From: Iodidimonas sp. SYSU 1G8
GTDB lineage: Bacteria; Pseudomonadota; Alphaproteobacteria; SMXS01
Direction: 5' to 3'
Assembly: GCF_039655775.1 (NCBI RefSeq)
Contig: NZ_JBBYXJ010000001.1
Location: 806,001 to 870,000, forward strand
Length of the DNA: 64,000 bases
The stretch's first letter is position 1; each line of letters opens with the position of its first letter. The notes beneath the pieces are model-generated. The model saw only the letters and a program-made list of their open reading frames with translations, was not told the origin of the DNA and did no database searches. This document shows positions 18,809 through 28,360 of the stretch, piece by piece. The translations under genes and the position numbers were made by a program.

Positions 18809-21244
18809 ATGTCTACACGCATGCTTCTAGATTCGGCCCACCCGGAAGAAACCCGGGTTGCGGTCGTCCGCAGCAACCGCATTGAGGAATTCGACTTCGA
18901 AGCCGCCAGCAAGGCTTCGCTGAGAGGAAACATCTACCTGGCCCGGGTGACACGGGTCGAACCGTCGCTCCAGGCGGCCTTCGTTGAATATGGCGGCAAT
19001 CGCCATGGCTTCCTGGCCTTCACCGAAATCCATCCGGACTATTACCAGATCCCCGTAGAGGACCGCCGCGCGCTCCTCGCCGAGCAGGCCGCCCATGACG
19101 CGAGCCGCCGCGACGAGTTCAGCGACGACCCCGGTGATCGGCATCGTGACCGCGAGGAAGGCGACGAAGTCGAGCATGTCGGCGCCGACGACAGCTATGA
19201 CGACGCCTCGGAGGTCCGCCGGTCGCCCCTGCAGCGCCGCTACAAGATCCAGGAAGTCATCAAGCGCCGGCAGATCCTGCTGGTCCAGGTGGTGAAGGAA
19301 GAGCGCGGCACCAAGGGCGCGGCGCTCACCACCTATCTCTCCCTGGCCGGACGCTACTGCGTCCTGATGCCGAATACGGCCCGCGGCGGTGGCATCAGCC
19401 GCAAGATCCCCACCTCGACAGATCGCAAGCGCCTGAAGTCGATCCTCGGCGAGTTGGACGTGCCGGAAGGCATGGGCACCATCATCCGGACCGCCGGCGC
19501 CAGCCGCACCAAGGCGGAGATCAAGCGCGACTACTCCTATCTGCTGCGCCTGTGGGGCAACATCCGCGACCTGACCCTCAAATCCATCGCCCCGGCGCTG
19601 ATCTATGAGGAAGGCAGCCTGATCAAGCGCGCGATCCGCGACATGTATGTCGGCGAGATCGACGAAGTGCTGGTCGAAGGCGCCGAAGGCTACAAGGTCG
19701 CCAAGGAGTTCATGAAACTCCTCATGCCGAGCCACGCCAAGAAGGTGAAGCAGTACAAGGACCCGATCCCCCTCTTCCACCGCTTCCAGGTGGAGAGCCA
19801 GCTCGAGACCATGTACAGCGCCAACGTGCCGCTGAAATCGGGCGGCTACCTGGTCATCAACCCGACAGAGGCGCTCGTCTCCATCGACGTCAATTCGGGC
19901 AAGTCCACCCGCGAGCGCAATATCGAGCGCACCGCCTTCCGCACCAATCTGGAAGCCGCCGAGGAAGTGGCGCGACAGCTGCGCCTGCGCGATCTGGCCG
20001 GTCTGGTCGTGATCGACTTCATCGACATGGAGGAAAGCCGCAACAACCGCGCCGTCGAGCGCAAGCTGAAGGAATCGCTGAAGACCGACCGCGCCCGCCT
20101 GCAGGTCGGCCGGATCAGCGCGTTCGGCCTGCTCGAGATGTCGCGCCAGCGCCTGCGGCCCGGCCTGCTGGAGGCGAGCACGGTCATGTGCCCGGTCTGT
20201 AGCGGCGCGGGCGTCGTACGCTCGGTCGAATCCAGCGCGCTGCAGATCATGCGCGTCATCGAGGAAGAGGGCATCAAGGGCCGCGCCCAGATGATCCACC
20301 TTACCCTGCCGATGGAAATCGCCCTCTACATCCTCAATCACAAGCGCCGCGACCTTGGCGCCATCGAGGAACGTTTCCACATCACCGTGCAGATTTCCGG
20401 TGATGCCACCATGCACCGGCCGCACTATCTGCTGCGCCGCGAGGGTGTTCACGAGGTGGAAAACGAGCCCCGGGTCATCACCCAGGACAATTTCGTCGTC
20501 GCCGAGGACGAGGACGACAATACGCCCGATCCGATCGAGGAAGAGGCCGAAGTCGAAACCGAGGCTGAAGGCGTCCAGGACGAACAGGACGAGGACACCG
20601 GCCGCGACGAGGCGCGTCGCGAGCCGCGCGAAGGCCGTGGCCGTCGCCGTGGTCGTGGCAAGGATCGTCAGCGGGGCGACACGCCGCGTCCGGTCCAGAC
20701 CATCGACCCGTCGGCGGATCAGCCGGACGTGCCCGAGTTCGAGGCGCCGGCGGAAGCCGCTGTCGCACAGCCTGAAACCGAGGCCGCCGCCGACGCGGGC
20801 GAGAACAGCGAAGAGCAGCGCAGCAAGCGTCGCCGGGGTCGCCGCGGTGGCCGCCGGCGGCGGAAGCAGCGCGGTGACGAGACGACCGCGTTGAACGCCG
20901 AGACCGGCGAGGGCGACGAAAATGATCAGGGTGACTGGGCGGATGGCGATGATGACGCGACCGCGCAGGCCGACGAAGCCGTCGTGACCACGGCCGACAC
21001 CGCGCCCGCCGAGCCCGCGTGGGAAGATGCCACGCCGGCCTGGCAAGAACCCGCCGCCGCCGAACAGGTCGAGGCGCCCGTCCCCGCCCACAGCCCGACG
21101 CCGGAGCCGGAGCCGGTAATGGCCAGTCTGGCCGCGGCCGCCGAACCTGCCAACGACCAGCCCGAGGCGGCGCCCGCCGTCGCCGAAGAACCGGTCAAGC
21201 GGCCGAGACGTGCCGGCTGGTGGAATCGGGCGGGCGGTAACTGA
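18809..21244 (+). CDS. rne: ribonuclease E
   Basis: An 811-residue endoribonuclease and degradosome scaffold. The start MSTRMLLDSAHPEETRVAVV matches the alphaproteobacterial RNase E N terminus, so I use ATG 18809 after GGAG. The split S1 domain (GNIYLARVTRVEPSLQAAFVEYG), the long acidic-basic insert typical of alphas, the DNase I-like catalytic part (VSIDVNSGK, DLAGLVVIDFID) and the zinc link CPVC near residue 466 are all present. The C-terminal 250 residues are low-complexity, alternating acidic and Arg-rich blocks, and should be the RNA-binding and partner scaffold. Confidence 0.96.
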   Translation: MSTRMLLDSAHPEETRVAVVRSNRIEEFDFEAASKASLRGNIYLARVTRVEPSLQAAFVEYGGNRHGFLAFTEIHPDYYQIPVEDRRALLAEQAAHDASRRDEFSDDPGDRHRDREEGDEVEHVGADDSYDDASEVRRSPLQRRYKIQEVIKRRQILLVQVVKEERGTKGAALTTYLSLAGRYCVLMPNTARGGGISRKIPTSTDRKRLKSILGELDVPEGMGTIIRTAGASRTKAEIKRDYSYLLRLWGNIRDLTLKSIAPALIYEEGSLIKRAIRDMYVGEIDEVLVEGAEGYKVAKEFMKLLMPSHAKKVKQYKDPIPLFHRFQVESQLETMYSANVPLKSGGYLVINPTEALVSIDVNSGKSTRERNIERTAFRTNLEAAEEVARQLRLRDLAGLVVIDFIDMEESRNNRAVERKLKESLKTDRARLQVGRISAFGLLEMSRQRLRPGLLEASTVMCPVCSGAGVVRSVESSALQIMRVIEEEGIKGRAQMIHLTLPMEIALYILNHKRRDLGAIEERFHITVQISGDATMHRPHYLLRREGVHEVENEPRVITQDNFVVAEDEDDNTPDPIEEEAEVETEAEGVQDEQDEDTGRDEARREPREGRGRRRGRGKDRQRGDTPRPVQTIDPSADQPDVPEFEAPAEAAVAQPETEAAADAGENSEEQRSKRRRGRRGGRRRRKQRGDETTALNAETGEGDENDQGDWADGDDDATAQADEAVVTTADTAPAEPAWEDATPAWQEPAAAEQVEAPVPAHSPTPEPEPVMASLAAAAEPANDQPEAAPAVAEEPVKRPRRAGWWNRAGGN

Positions 21245-21319
21245 CCGATTCCTCGCCGGTCACGTTGACCGTTGGGGAAGCGGCACCTACTTTTGTCTCA
21301 ACTCTACGGTGAGGCAAGT

Positions 21320-22750
21320 TTGCGCCATTTCCTGCAATCCACATTGTGCGCCCTGCTGATCGTGATCATCGCCGCGTCCCCCGCAAGGGCGCAGCAGATC
21401 TCGATCATCAGGGACTCCGAGATCGAACGGGACATCAAGCTCTATGCCACGCCGATCTGGCGCGCCGCCGGTCTCGATCCCGAGGCCGTGCGCGTCCACT
21501 TGGTCAATGACGATTCCGTCAATGCGTTCGTCGCCGCCGGCCAGCGTATCTTCGTCTTCACCGGCATGCTCAAGGTCGCGGACGATCCGCTGCAGGTGAT
21601 CGGCGTCCTCGCCCATGAAACCGGCCACATCACCGGTGGCCATCTGGCGCGGTTCCAGGACGGCCTGAAGGGCGCCTCGACCATCTCCATCCTTAGCCTG
21701 GTGCTCGGCGCCGCCGCGATGGCGGCGGGCGCGCCGGCGGCCGGCGCGGCAATTCTGGGCAGCGGCGGCGACTTCGCGACCCGGTCGTTCCTCACCTACA
21801 GCCGCACCCAGGAATCCGCCGCGGATCAGGCTGGTCTGCAGTTTCTCACCGCATCGGGTCAATCCGCGTCGGGCCTCATCAGCTTCTTCGAATATCTGGG
21901 CGACCAGGAAGCGCTGATGACGAACAACAAGGATCCCTATGTCCGGTCGCACCCCCTCACTCAGGACCGTATCTCGCGTCTGCGTCAGGACGCCGAAAAA
22001 AGTCCTTACTGGGACAAACCCGCGTCGCCCGAGGACGTCGAACGGCTGAAGCGGATCAAGGCCAAGCTGATCGGCTTTCTCGACCATCCGACGCGCGTCT
22101 TCCAGATCTACCCGATGGACGACACGAGCCGATACGCGCGCTATGCCCGCGCCGTCGCCTACCACCGTCAGGCGCTCACCCAGCAGTCGCTGGCCGAACT
22201 CGACTCGCTGTTGGCGGAATCGCCGCACGATCCCTACTTCCTCGAGCTCAAGGGACAGATTCTGTTCGAGAGCGGCAAGACCGAGGAAGCGATCGAGCCC
22301 TATCGCGAGGCCGTCAAGGCCGCCCCTTACGAACCGCTGATCCGGGTCGCCCTGGCGCAGGCCCTGCTGGCCAAGGAAGATGCAGGGCGCGCCGACGAAG
22401 CCATCGCCAATCTCGTGGCCGCCAATAACATGGAAGAGGACAACGGCTTCGCCTGGCACCAGCTGGCCCTCGCCTACAATCTCAAGGACGATCAGGCCAT
22501 GGCGGCGCTAGCGGCGGCCGAGCGTTTCACCATCGCCGGGCGCGCCCCGGAAGCGGCCAAGCAGGCCAAGATCGCGGTCGACAAGCTGAAGGCGCAGTCT
22601 CCCGAATGGTTCCGCGCGCAGGATCTGTATATGGTGGCGCGCAATGCGGTCGAGGATACCTACCGCCGCCGCGGCAAGGAACCGCCGACCGATACTGACG
22701 ATGACGACACGAGCGATGGGGACAGCCCCAGCGACAAGGCCGGAGGATGA
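21320..22750 (+). CDS. M48 family metalloprotease with TPR repeats, BepA-like
   Basis: A secreted zinc protease with HETGH at about residue 99 and the third ligand in QESAADQAG, followed by TPR-like helices (about 270-450) as in BepA/YfgC, which maintains outer-membrane proteins. The C terminus is acidic (DTDDDDTSDGD). Start choice is uncertain. A TTG at 21320 with GAGG upstream gives a clean signal peptide (FLQSTLCALLIVIIAASPARA). A TTG at 21272 would add 16 residues. The stop overlaps the DsbA-like gene by ATGA, suggesting envelope quality-control coupling. Confidence 0.88.
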   Translation: MRHFLQSTLCALLIVIIAASPARAQQISIIRDSEIERDIKLYATPIWRAAGLDPEAVRVHLVNDDSVNAFVAAGQRIFVFTGMLKVADDPLQVIGVLAHETGHITGGHLARFQDGLKGASTISILSLVLGAAAMAAGAPAAGAAILGSGGDFATRSFLTYSRTQESAADQAGLQFLTASGQSASGLISFFEYLGDQEALMTNNKDPYVRSHPLTQDRISRLRQDAEKSPYWDKPASPEDVERLKRIKAKLIGFLDHPTRVFQIYPMDDTSRYARYARAVAYHRQALTQQSLAELDSLLAESPHDPYFLELKGQILFESGKTEEAIEPYREAVKAAPYEPLIRVALAQALLAKEDAGRADEAIANLVAANNMEEDNGFAWHQLALAYNLKDDQAMAALAAAERFTIAGRAPEAAKQAKIAVDKLKAQSPEWFRAQDLYMVARNAVEDTYRRRGKEPPTDTDDDDTSDGDSPSDKAGG

Positions 22751-23520
22751 TCATGAAGTCCCATCACGCGCTGCGGGGCATCGCCGCCGCGGCGATCGCG
22801 CTCTGGACGCTGCAAACCGCCGCGCCCGCCCTCGCGCTGTCCGAACGGGACAAGACGCAGGTCGAGCAGATCGTGCGCGACTATCTGCGCAACAATCCCC
22901 AAGTGCTCGAGGAAATGATCACCGCCCTCAACGCCCAGCGCGTGCAGCAGGCGGCCGCCGACGCCGAGAAGGCCATTGCCGAGAACAAGGACATCATCTT
23001 CGCGGATAACGGCCTCGTGGCGGGCAATCCCCAGGGCGATGTCACGCTTGTGGAGTTCTTCGACTACCGGTGCGGCTATTGCCGGCTGGCCCAGCCGAAC
23101 ATCGTGAAGCTGCTGGAGGAAGATCCCAACATCCGGATTGTCTTCAAGGAATATCCGGTGTTGGGGCCTGAATCCATCACGGCCTCGCGCGCGGCAGTCG
23201 CCTCCGCGAAGCAGGGCAAATATGTCGAGTTCCACATGGCGCTGATGGGACTGGAAGAGCCGCTGAACGACGACGTCGTATACCGCGTCGCCGGCGAGGT
23301 CGGTCTCGACGTGGCGCGGCTGAAGGAAGACATGAAGTCCGAGGACATCGACGCCATGCTGGCCGAGAATCAGAAGCTCGCCGAGACCCTCGGCATCGGC
23401 GGCACGCCGAACTTCATTATCGGCAGTCACCTCTTGCAGGGTTTGGTGACCTACGAGACACTCACCGAAACGGTCGAGAAAGAACGCAAAGCCAACACAG
23501 TAAAGCCGGTGGAAGGGTGA
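22747..23520 (+). CDS. periplasmic DsbA-family thiol:disulfide protein
   Basis: A 257-residue protein with a signal peptide (IAAAAIALWTLQTAAPALA). An N-terminal helical segment (SERDKTQVEQIVRDYL) resembles the Com1/ScsC dimerisation or trimerisation region. The DsbA fold has the redox motif CGYC in FFDYRCGYCRLAQ and the cis-Pro loop GGTPNFIIG. It should oxidise or isomerise disulfides in exported proteins. It is translationally coupled to the M48 protease and followed by a small two-cysteine secreted protein. Confidence 0.92.
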   Translation: MIMKSHHALRGIAAAAIALWTLQTAAPALALSERDKTQVEQIVRDYLRNNPQVLEEMITALNAQRVQQAAADAEKAIAENKDIIFADNGLVAGNPQGDVTLVEFFDYRCGYCRLAQPNIVKLLEEDPNIRIVFKEYPVLGPESITASRAAVASAKQGKYVEFHMALMGLEEPLNDDVVYRVAGEVGLDVARLKEDMKSEDIDAMLAENQKLAETLGIGGTPNFIIGSHLLQGLVTYETLTETVEKERKANTVKPVEG

Positions 23521-23521
23521 T

Positions 23522-23824
23522 ATGAAGCGCGCTGTCCTGACGATCGCACTCTGTCTGACGATGCCTGTCGCGGCGCTGGCCGTCGACGATGTCGAGCTCC
23601 GCAACGCGCCGTCCGGCGACGTGGAGCCGGCGGACGAAACCGGTGGCGCGCCGCTGAATACCAGCGACGGGATGACCGGTGACGATTACCAGGAACCGGA
23701 TTTGGGCTCGGGCGTGGGCAACAAGCTCAGTGACGCCCAGTGCGTGGCCTATGCGCGCTATCTGCAACAGACCCAGACAACCGTCGAGGTTCAGCAGAAT
23801 CTCAAGGCGCGGGGCTGCATTTAA
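23522..23824 (+). CDS. small secreted hypothetical protein
   Basis: A 100-residue protein of unknown function. It has a signal peptide (AVLTIALCLTMPVAALA), an acidic disordered middle and a C-terminal helix ending in two cysteines (AQCVAYARYLQQTQTTVEVQQNL, then GCI). The start lies 2 bp after the DsbA-like stop. Two cysteines about 25 residues apart could form a disulfide made by the neighbour, but this is only inferred from position. Confidence 0.7.
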   Translation: MKRAVLTIALCLTMPVAALAVDDVELRNAPSGDVEPADETGGAPLNTSDGMTGDDYQEPDLGSGVGNKLSDAQCVAYARYLQQTQTTVEVQQNLKARGCI

Positions 23825-23830
23825 CGGACG

Positions 23831-24310
23831 TCAAAGGACGTCCCGAACCCACTGGGCGATCGCCGGCGCCGGCATGACGCCCGAGGTGCGGGCAATTTCC
23901 CTCCCCTTTCGGATTAGGATCATCGTCGGAATACTGCGGATGCCGTAGCGCGCGGCAATGCTCTGTTCGGCTTCGGTATCCAGTTTGCCCAGCCTGATCA
24001 TGGGCTCCAGAGTCCGCGCCGCCGCCTCGAACTGCGGCGCCATCTGCCGGCACGGGCCGCACCATGCCGCCCAGAAATCCACGAGCAACGGCAGATCGCT
24101 TCTGGCCGAATGCTTGTCGAAATTCACCGACGTCAGCACGACGGGATGCGCTTGAAACAGCGGCTGCCCGCAGGTGCCGCATTTCGGGCCCTGCAGCAGG
24201 CGCACGCTCGGGACACGGTTGAGCGCCGCGCAGGAGGGACAGGCCACGATGGTCGCCTGATTGTCACCGGAGGGTTCGGCCATGGACACCTCTGCCAGCA
24301 GGACGCCCAT
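23831..24310 (-). CDS. trxC: thioredoxin 2 with N-terminal zinc motif
   Basis: About 159 residues; a start at the internal ATG 24283 (MAEPSGDN) is equally likely and removes 9 residues. The N-terminal zinc-binding part has CPSC and CGTC pairs and the thioredoxin domain has WCGPC and the cis-Pro loop SIPTMIL, which together define TrxC. It reduces cytoplasmic disulfides under oxidative stress. It converges on the small secreted protein gene with 6 bp between stops, and sits downstream of thiSG on the same strand. Confidence 0.93.
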   Translation of the reverse strand: MGVLLAEVSMAEPSGDNQATIVACPSCAALNRVPSVRLLQGPKCGTCGQPLFQAHPVVLTSVNFDKHSARSDLPLLVDFWAAWCGPCRQMAPQFEAAARTLEPMIRLGKLDTEAEQSIAARYGIRSIPTMILIRKGREIARTSGVMPAPAIAQWVRDVL

Positions 24311-24352
24311 GCGCCCGGATGAGGAACGCGCGCCGGATCGTCCCGGCAGCCG

Positions 24353-25336
24353 CTAGATCAACCCCGCCAGCGGCGAAGACGGATCGGCGTACATCTTCTT
24401 GGGCATGCGGCCGGCCAGATAGGCCAGGCGTCCGGCCTCGATCGCCAGCTTCATCGCCCGCGCCATCCGGATCGGGTCCTTGGCCTCGGCGATGGCGGTA
24501 TTCATCAGCACGCCTTCGCAGCCCAGTTCCATGGCCACCGCCGCGTCCGACGCCGTCCCGACGCCCGCATCCACCAGCACCGGCACCTTGGCGTTCTCGA
24601 TGATGATGCGCAGGGTCACCGGATTCTGCACGCCCAGGCCGGAGCCGATCGGCGCGGCCAGCGGCATGATGGCGCAACAGCCCATTTTCTCCAGTTCCAT
24701 GGCCATGATCGGATCGTCCGAGCAGTAGACCATCACATCGAAGCCGTCCTTGATCAGCATCTCGCTGGCGCGCAGCGTCTCGATCATGTTCGGATAAAGC
24801 GTCTTCTGGTCGCCTAGGACCTCGAGCTTGACCAGCGACCAGCCACCAGCTTCCCGCGCCAGCCGCAGCGTCCGCACCGCGTCCTCGGCCGTGTAGCAGC
24901 CGGCCGTGTTGGGCAGGTAGGTGTAGGTCTTCGGGTCGACGTAATCCATCAGCATGGGCTGCTTGGGATCGGAGACGTTCACCCGCCGCACGGCGACCGT
25001 GACGATCTCGGCGCCGGACGCGGCGATGGCGTCGCGCGTCTCGTCGAAATCCTTGTACTTGCCCGTGCCGACGATCAGCCGAGAGGTGAATCGGCGGCCA
25101 GCAACCTCGAACCCGTCATCCTCGGGCTCATCCTTGCCACCGCCGATGAAATGGACGATCTCGAGCCTGTCGCCGTCACCCACCATCACATCCGCATAGG
25201 CCGAGCGCGGCACGATCTCGAGATTGCGCTCAAGCGCGACCTTTCTCGGATCGATGCCCAGATCTCCAAGGAGGGCGGCGAGGCTCTGCGGCGCGTTCAG
25301 CTGCCGGGTCTCGCCATTGATGCTGACGTGAATCAC
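24353..25336 (-). CDS. thiSG: fused sulfur carrier ThiS - thiazole synthase ThiG
   Basis: A 327-residue fusion for the thiazole half of thiamine. Residues 1-67 are a ThiS ubiquitin-like carrier ending in the usual VHFIGGG; a short acidic linker follows and ThiG starts near residue 74 ([17 protein letters not shown]). ThiG keeps the Schiff-base lysine ([10 protein letters not shown]) and the phosphate loop ([20 protein letters not shown]). The diglycine that must carry the thiocarboxylate is internal. The GTG start at 25336 follows GGAAGGAG; a longer open frame upstream would overlap aroQ on the other strand. No TPP riboswitch was recognised before it. Confidence 0.92.
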   Translation of the reverse strand: MIHVSINGETRQLNAPQSLAALLGDLGIDPRKVALERNLEIVPRSAYADVMVGDGDRLEIVHFIGGGKDEPEDDGFEVAGRRFTSRLIVGTGKYKDFDETRDAIAASGAEIVTVAVRRVNVSDPKQPMLMDYVDPKTYTYLPNTAGCYTAEDAVRTLRLAREAGGWSLVKLEVLGDQKTLYPNMIETLRASEMLIKDGFDVMVYCSDDPIMAMELEKMGCCAIMPLAAPIGSGLGVQNPVTLRIIIENAKVPVLVDAGVGTASDAAVAMELGCEGVLMNTAIAEAKDPIRMARAMKLAIEAGRLAYLAGRMPKKMYADPSSPLAGLI

Positions 25337-25414
25337 GTGCTCCTTCCGTGCGCTTTTGACTTGGTCGTTCGAGGGATTTACAAGGTCCTCCTCTAATATA
25401 GACGGGATTTGGCC

Positions 25415-25870
25415 ATGGCAAGCGCAGCAGCCCCGACGGTTCTCGTGCTGAACGGTCCCAACCTCAACATGCTGGGGACCCGGGAACCGGAAATCTACGG
25501 CTCGCAGACGCTGGCCGACATCGAGGCCATGGCGCGGCAACGCGCCACGGACCTCGGTTTGATCATGGACTTCCGGCAGTCGAATTCGGAGGGCGAACTG
25601 GTGACATGGATTCAGGAAGCCCGGCACGGCGCCGACGCGATCATCATCAATGCCGGCGCCTATTCCCACACTTCGGTGGCGATTCTCGATGCCCTTCAGG
25701 CATTCCAGGGGCCCATCGTCGAGGTACACCTCTCCAATATCTACAAACGCGAGACATTCCGCCACCACTCCTACGTCAGCGGCATCGCCCTTGGCGTCAT
25801 CTGCGGTCTCGGCGCCAAAGGGTATCTCTTGGCGCTGGACGCGGTTGCGGATAAAGTCGCGCGTTCCTGA
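25415..25870 (+). CDS. aroQ: 3-dehydroquinate dehydratase, type II
   Basis: A 151-residue dodecameric shikimate-pathway enzyme. Motifs are textbook: [19 protein letters not shown] with the catalytic Tyr, [21 protein letters not shown], and [16 protein letters not shown] with the catalytic His region. I prefer ATG 25415 over TTG 25409. It is followed 17 bp later by accB, an arrangement conserved in alphaproteobacteria. It diverges from thiSG with 78 bp between starts. Confidence 0.97.
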   Translation: MASAAAPTVLVLNGPNLNMLGTREPEIYGSQTLADIEAMARQRATDLGLIMDFRQSNSEGELVTWIQEARHGADAIIINAGAYSHTSVAILDALQAFQGPIVEVHLSNIYKRETFRHHSYVSGIALGVICGLGAKGYLLALDAVADKVARS

Positions 25871-25887
25871 GAACAAGGCACGAGTTG

Positions 25888-26331
25888 ATGGGCAAACTTA
25901 CGGTCGACAAGGAACTCATCCGCGAGCTCGCGGCGCTGCTCGACGAAACCGGGCTGACGGAAATCGAGGTCGAGGACAATGACGTCCGCATCCGCATCGC
26001 GCGGGGCGGCACCATCGTTCATGCATCGGCGCCCGCTGCCGGGGCAGCCCCTGCGCCGGCCGCCGCCAGCGCGCCTGTGAATGATGTCCAGGGCCATCCG
26101 GGTCTGGTCACCTCGCCTATGGTCGGCACCATCTACACGGCCGCCGAACCGGGTTCGCCGCCCTTCGTCAAGGTTGGCGACAAGGTCACCGCGGGCCAGA
26201 CGGTGCTGATCGTCGAGGCGATGAAGACCATGAACCCGGTGACGGCCCCGAAATCCGGCACCGTCTCGCGCATCCTGATCAGCAACGAGCAGCCGGTGGA
26301 ATACGGCGAGCCGCTGCTGATCATCGAATAG
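25888..26331 (+). CDS. accB: biotin carboxyl carrier protein of acetyl-CoA carboxylase
   Basis: A 147-residue BCCP with an N-terminal dimerising part ([21 protein letters not shown]), an Ala/Pro linker and the biotinyl domain with the target lysine in EAMKTMN. It carries CO2 between biotin carboxylase and transcarboxylase for malonyl-CoA formation. The ATG at 25888 follows a GAG-type site; a TTG one codon upstream is the only nearby alternative. It lies 4 bp before accC. Confidence 0.97.
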   Translation: MGKLTVDKELIRELAALLDETGLTEIEVEDNDVRIRIARGGTIVHASAPAAGAAPAPAAASAPVNDVQGHPGLVTSPMVGTIYTAAEPGSPPFVKVGDKVTAGQTVLIVEAMKTMNPVTAPKSGTVSRILISNEQPVEYGEPLLIIE

Positions 26332-26335
26332 CGCC

Positions 26336-27679
26336 ATGTTCGAGAAAGTCCTGATCGCCAATCGTGGCGAGATCGCCTTGCGCATTCACCGTGCCTGCAG
26401 GGAGATGGGCATTCGCACGGTCGCGGTCCACTCGCAGGCGGATGAAAACGCCATGCATGTCCGTCTCGCCGACGAATCGATCTGCATCGGTCCAGCATCG
26501 GCCACCTTGAGCTATCTCAACATTCCGGCCATCGTCTCGGCGGCCGAGATCAGCGGCGCCGACGCGATCCATCCGGGTTACGGCTTTCTCTCGGAGAACG
26601 CCAATTTCGCCGAAATCGTCGGCGACCATGGCATCACGTTCATCGGCCCCAAGCCCGAACATATCCGCGTCATGGGCGACAAGATCGAGGCCAAGCGCAC
26701 CGCACGCAGCCTGGGTATTCCCTGCGTCCCGGGTTCGGACGGCGAGTTGGCGACCCTTGCGGACGCCCAGAAGACCGCCCGGGAGATCGGCTATCCGGTC
26801 CTGATCAAGGCCGCGTCGGGCGGCGGTGGCCGCGGCATGAAAGTAGCGCGCTCGGATGCCGAGATCGAGGCGGCCTATTCCACCGCCCGTTCCGAGGCCA
26901 AGGCGGCGTTCGGCGACGATGCCGTCTACATGGAAAAGTACCTGGACAAGCCGCGGCACATCGAGGTGCAGGTCATGGCGGACAGCCACGGCAACGTCCT
27001 GCATCTGGGCGAACGCGACTGCTCGCTGCAGCGCCGGCATCAGAAGGTGCTGGAGGAAGCCCCCTCGCCCGCCCTCAACGCGCGTGACCGTGCCCGTATC
27101 GGGGACATCGTCAACAAGGCGATCAAGAAACTCGGCTATCTGGGCGTCGGGACCGTCGAATTCCTGTACGAGGATGGCGAGTTCTATTTCATCGAGATGA
27201 ACACCCGTCTGCAGGTTGAGCATCCGGTCACCGAGATGATCACCGGCATCGACATCGTCCGTGAACAGATTCGCATCGCCGCCGGCCTGCCGGTTGAGTT
27301 CAAGCAGGAGGACATCGTTTTCTCGGGTCATGCGATCGAGTGCCGGATCAACGCGGAGGATCCCGTCACCTTTTCGCCGACACCGGGAAAGATCACCGAG
27401 TACCATCCGCCCGGCGGACTGGATGTTCGGGTCGATTCGGCGCTGTATGCGGGCTATTCGGTACCGCCCAATTACGACAGTCTGATCGCCAAGCTGGTGG
27501 TTCATGGCAAAACCCGCAACGCCTGCCTGATGCGGCTGCGCCGGGCGCTGGAAGAGTTCGTGGTCGGCGGCGTGTCGACGACGATCCCGCTGCACGCCAA
27601 GCTGATTCAGAACCCTGACTTTATCGACGGCGTGTATCATATACACTGGCTTGAAGAGTTTCTGGCCAAGCGGGATTAG
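26336..27679 (+). CDS. accC: acetyl-CoA carboxylase, biotin carboxylase subunit
   Basis: A 447-residue ATP-grasp enzyme that carboxylates the biotin of AccB. FEKVLIANRGEIALRI begins the N-terminal domain; the glycine-rich ATP loop KAASGGGGRGMKVA and the active-site stretch FYFIEMNTRLQVEHPVTE follow, with RINAEDP in the C-terminal part. Length is standard for AccC. It forms an operon with accB and probably aat. Confidence 0.98.
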   Translation: MFEKVLIANRGEIALRIHRACREMGIRTVAVHSQADENAMHVRLADESICIGPASATLSYLNIPAIVSAAEISGADAIHPGYGFLSENANFAEIVGDHGITFIGPKPEHIRVMGDKIEAKRTARSLGIPCVPGSDGELATLADAQKTAREIGYPVLIKAASGGGGRGMKVARSDAEIEAAYSTARSEAKAAFGDDAVYMEKYLDKPRHIEVQVMADSHGNVLHLGERDCSLQRRHQKVLEEAPSPALNARDRARIGDIVNKAIKKLGYLGVGTVEFLYEDGEFYFIEMNTRLQVEHPVTEMITGIDIVREQIRIAAGLPVEFKQEDIVFSGHAIECRINAEDPVTFSPTPGKITEYHPPGGLDVRVDSALYAGYSVPPNYDSLIAKLVVHGKTRNACLMRLRRALEEFVVGGVSTTIPLHAKLIQNPDFIDGVYHIHWLEEFLAKRD

Positions 27680-27709
27680 GCTCGCGGGGCCTCTCCCGCC
27701 GCGGAACCC

Positions 27710-28360
27710 ATGAAACAGCTCACCGCAGAGATCGTCCTGTCTGCCTACGCGTCAGGCGTTTTTCCCATGGCGGAAAGCGCCGATACGCCGAACCTCTTCT
27801 GGGTCGATCCCGAGCGGCGCGGAATCTTGCCCCTCCAGGGCTTCCACGTGCCGCGCCGCCTGGCTCGCACGGTGCGGTCCGAGAAATTCGCCGTGCGCGT
27901 CGACACCGCCTTCCGCGAGGTGCTGACCGGGTGCGCGGAGTGCACCGAAGAACGCCCCTCCACCTGGATCAATGGCGAAATCCTCAGCCTGTTCGTCGAT
28001 CTGTTCGAGCGCGGCGCGGCCCACTCCGTCGAATGCTGGCGGGAAGAGCGTCTGGTGGGCGGTCTCTACGGCGTATCGCTCGGCGGCGCGTTCTTCGGCG
28101 AAAGCATGTTTTCGCGCGAGCGGGATGCCAGCAAGGTCGCCCTGGTCCATCTGGTCGCCCGCTTGCGCGTCGGCGGCTACACCTTGCTGGATACCCAGTT
28201 CGTCACCAGCCATCTTTCGGGATTCGGCGCGATCGAGGTGCCGCGGACCATGTACCACCGGATGCTGGGCCAGGCCCTCTCGGTGCGCGGCGATTTCTAC
28301 GCGCTGGGCGCTCAGCCGCGCGGCGACCTCGTCTTGCAGTCGATCACCCAGACGTCATAG
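27710..28360 (+). CDS. aat: leucyl/phenylalanyl-tRNA--protein transferase
   Basis: A 216-residue Aat enzyme that adds Leu or Phe to N-terminal Arg/Lys, marking proteins for ClpS-ClpAP (N-degron pathway). Motifs include [30 protein letters not shown] and [29 protein letters not shown]. The gene lies 30 bp after accC. Its last 49 bp overlap the 3' end of the convergent DUF2155 gene. Confidence 0.96.
   Translation: MKQLTAEIVLSAYASGVFPMAESADTPNLFWVDPERRGILPLQGFHVPRRLARTVRSEKFAVRVDTAFREVLTGCAECTEERPSTWINGEILSLFVDLFERGAAHSVECWREERLVGGLYGVSLGGAFFGESMFSRERDASKVALVHLVARLRVGGYTLLDTQFVTSHLSGFGAIEVPRTMYHRMLGQALSVRGDFYALGAQPRGDLVLQSITQTS

Noticed and set aside
18827-21091. A 754-codon open frame opposite rne
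   Set aside because: Same GC-rich mirror effect; composition is biased and it lacks a ribosome site, while rne carries all its motifs.
25337-25414. TPP riboswitch before thiSG
   Set aside because: The gap to aroQ is only 78 bp and no CUGAGA-type core was seen.
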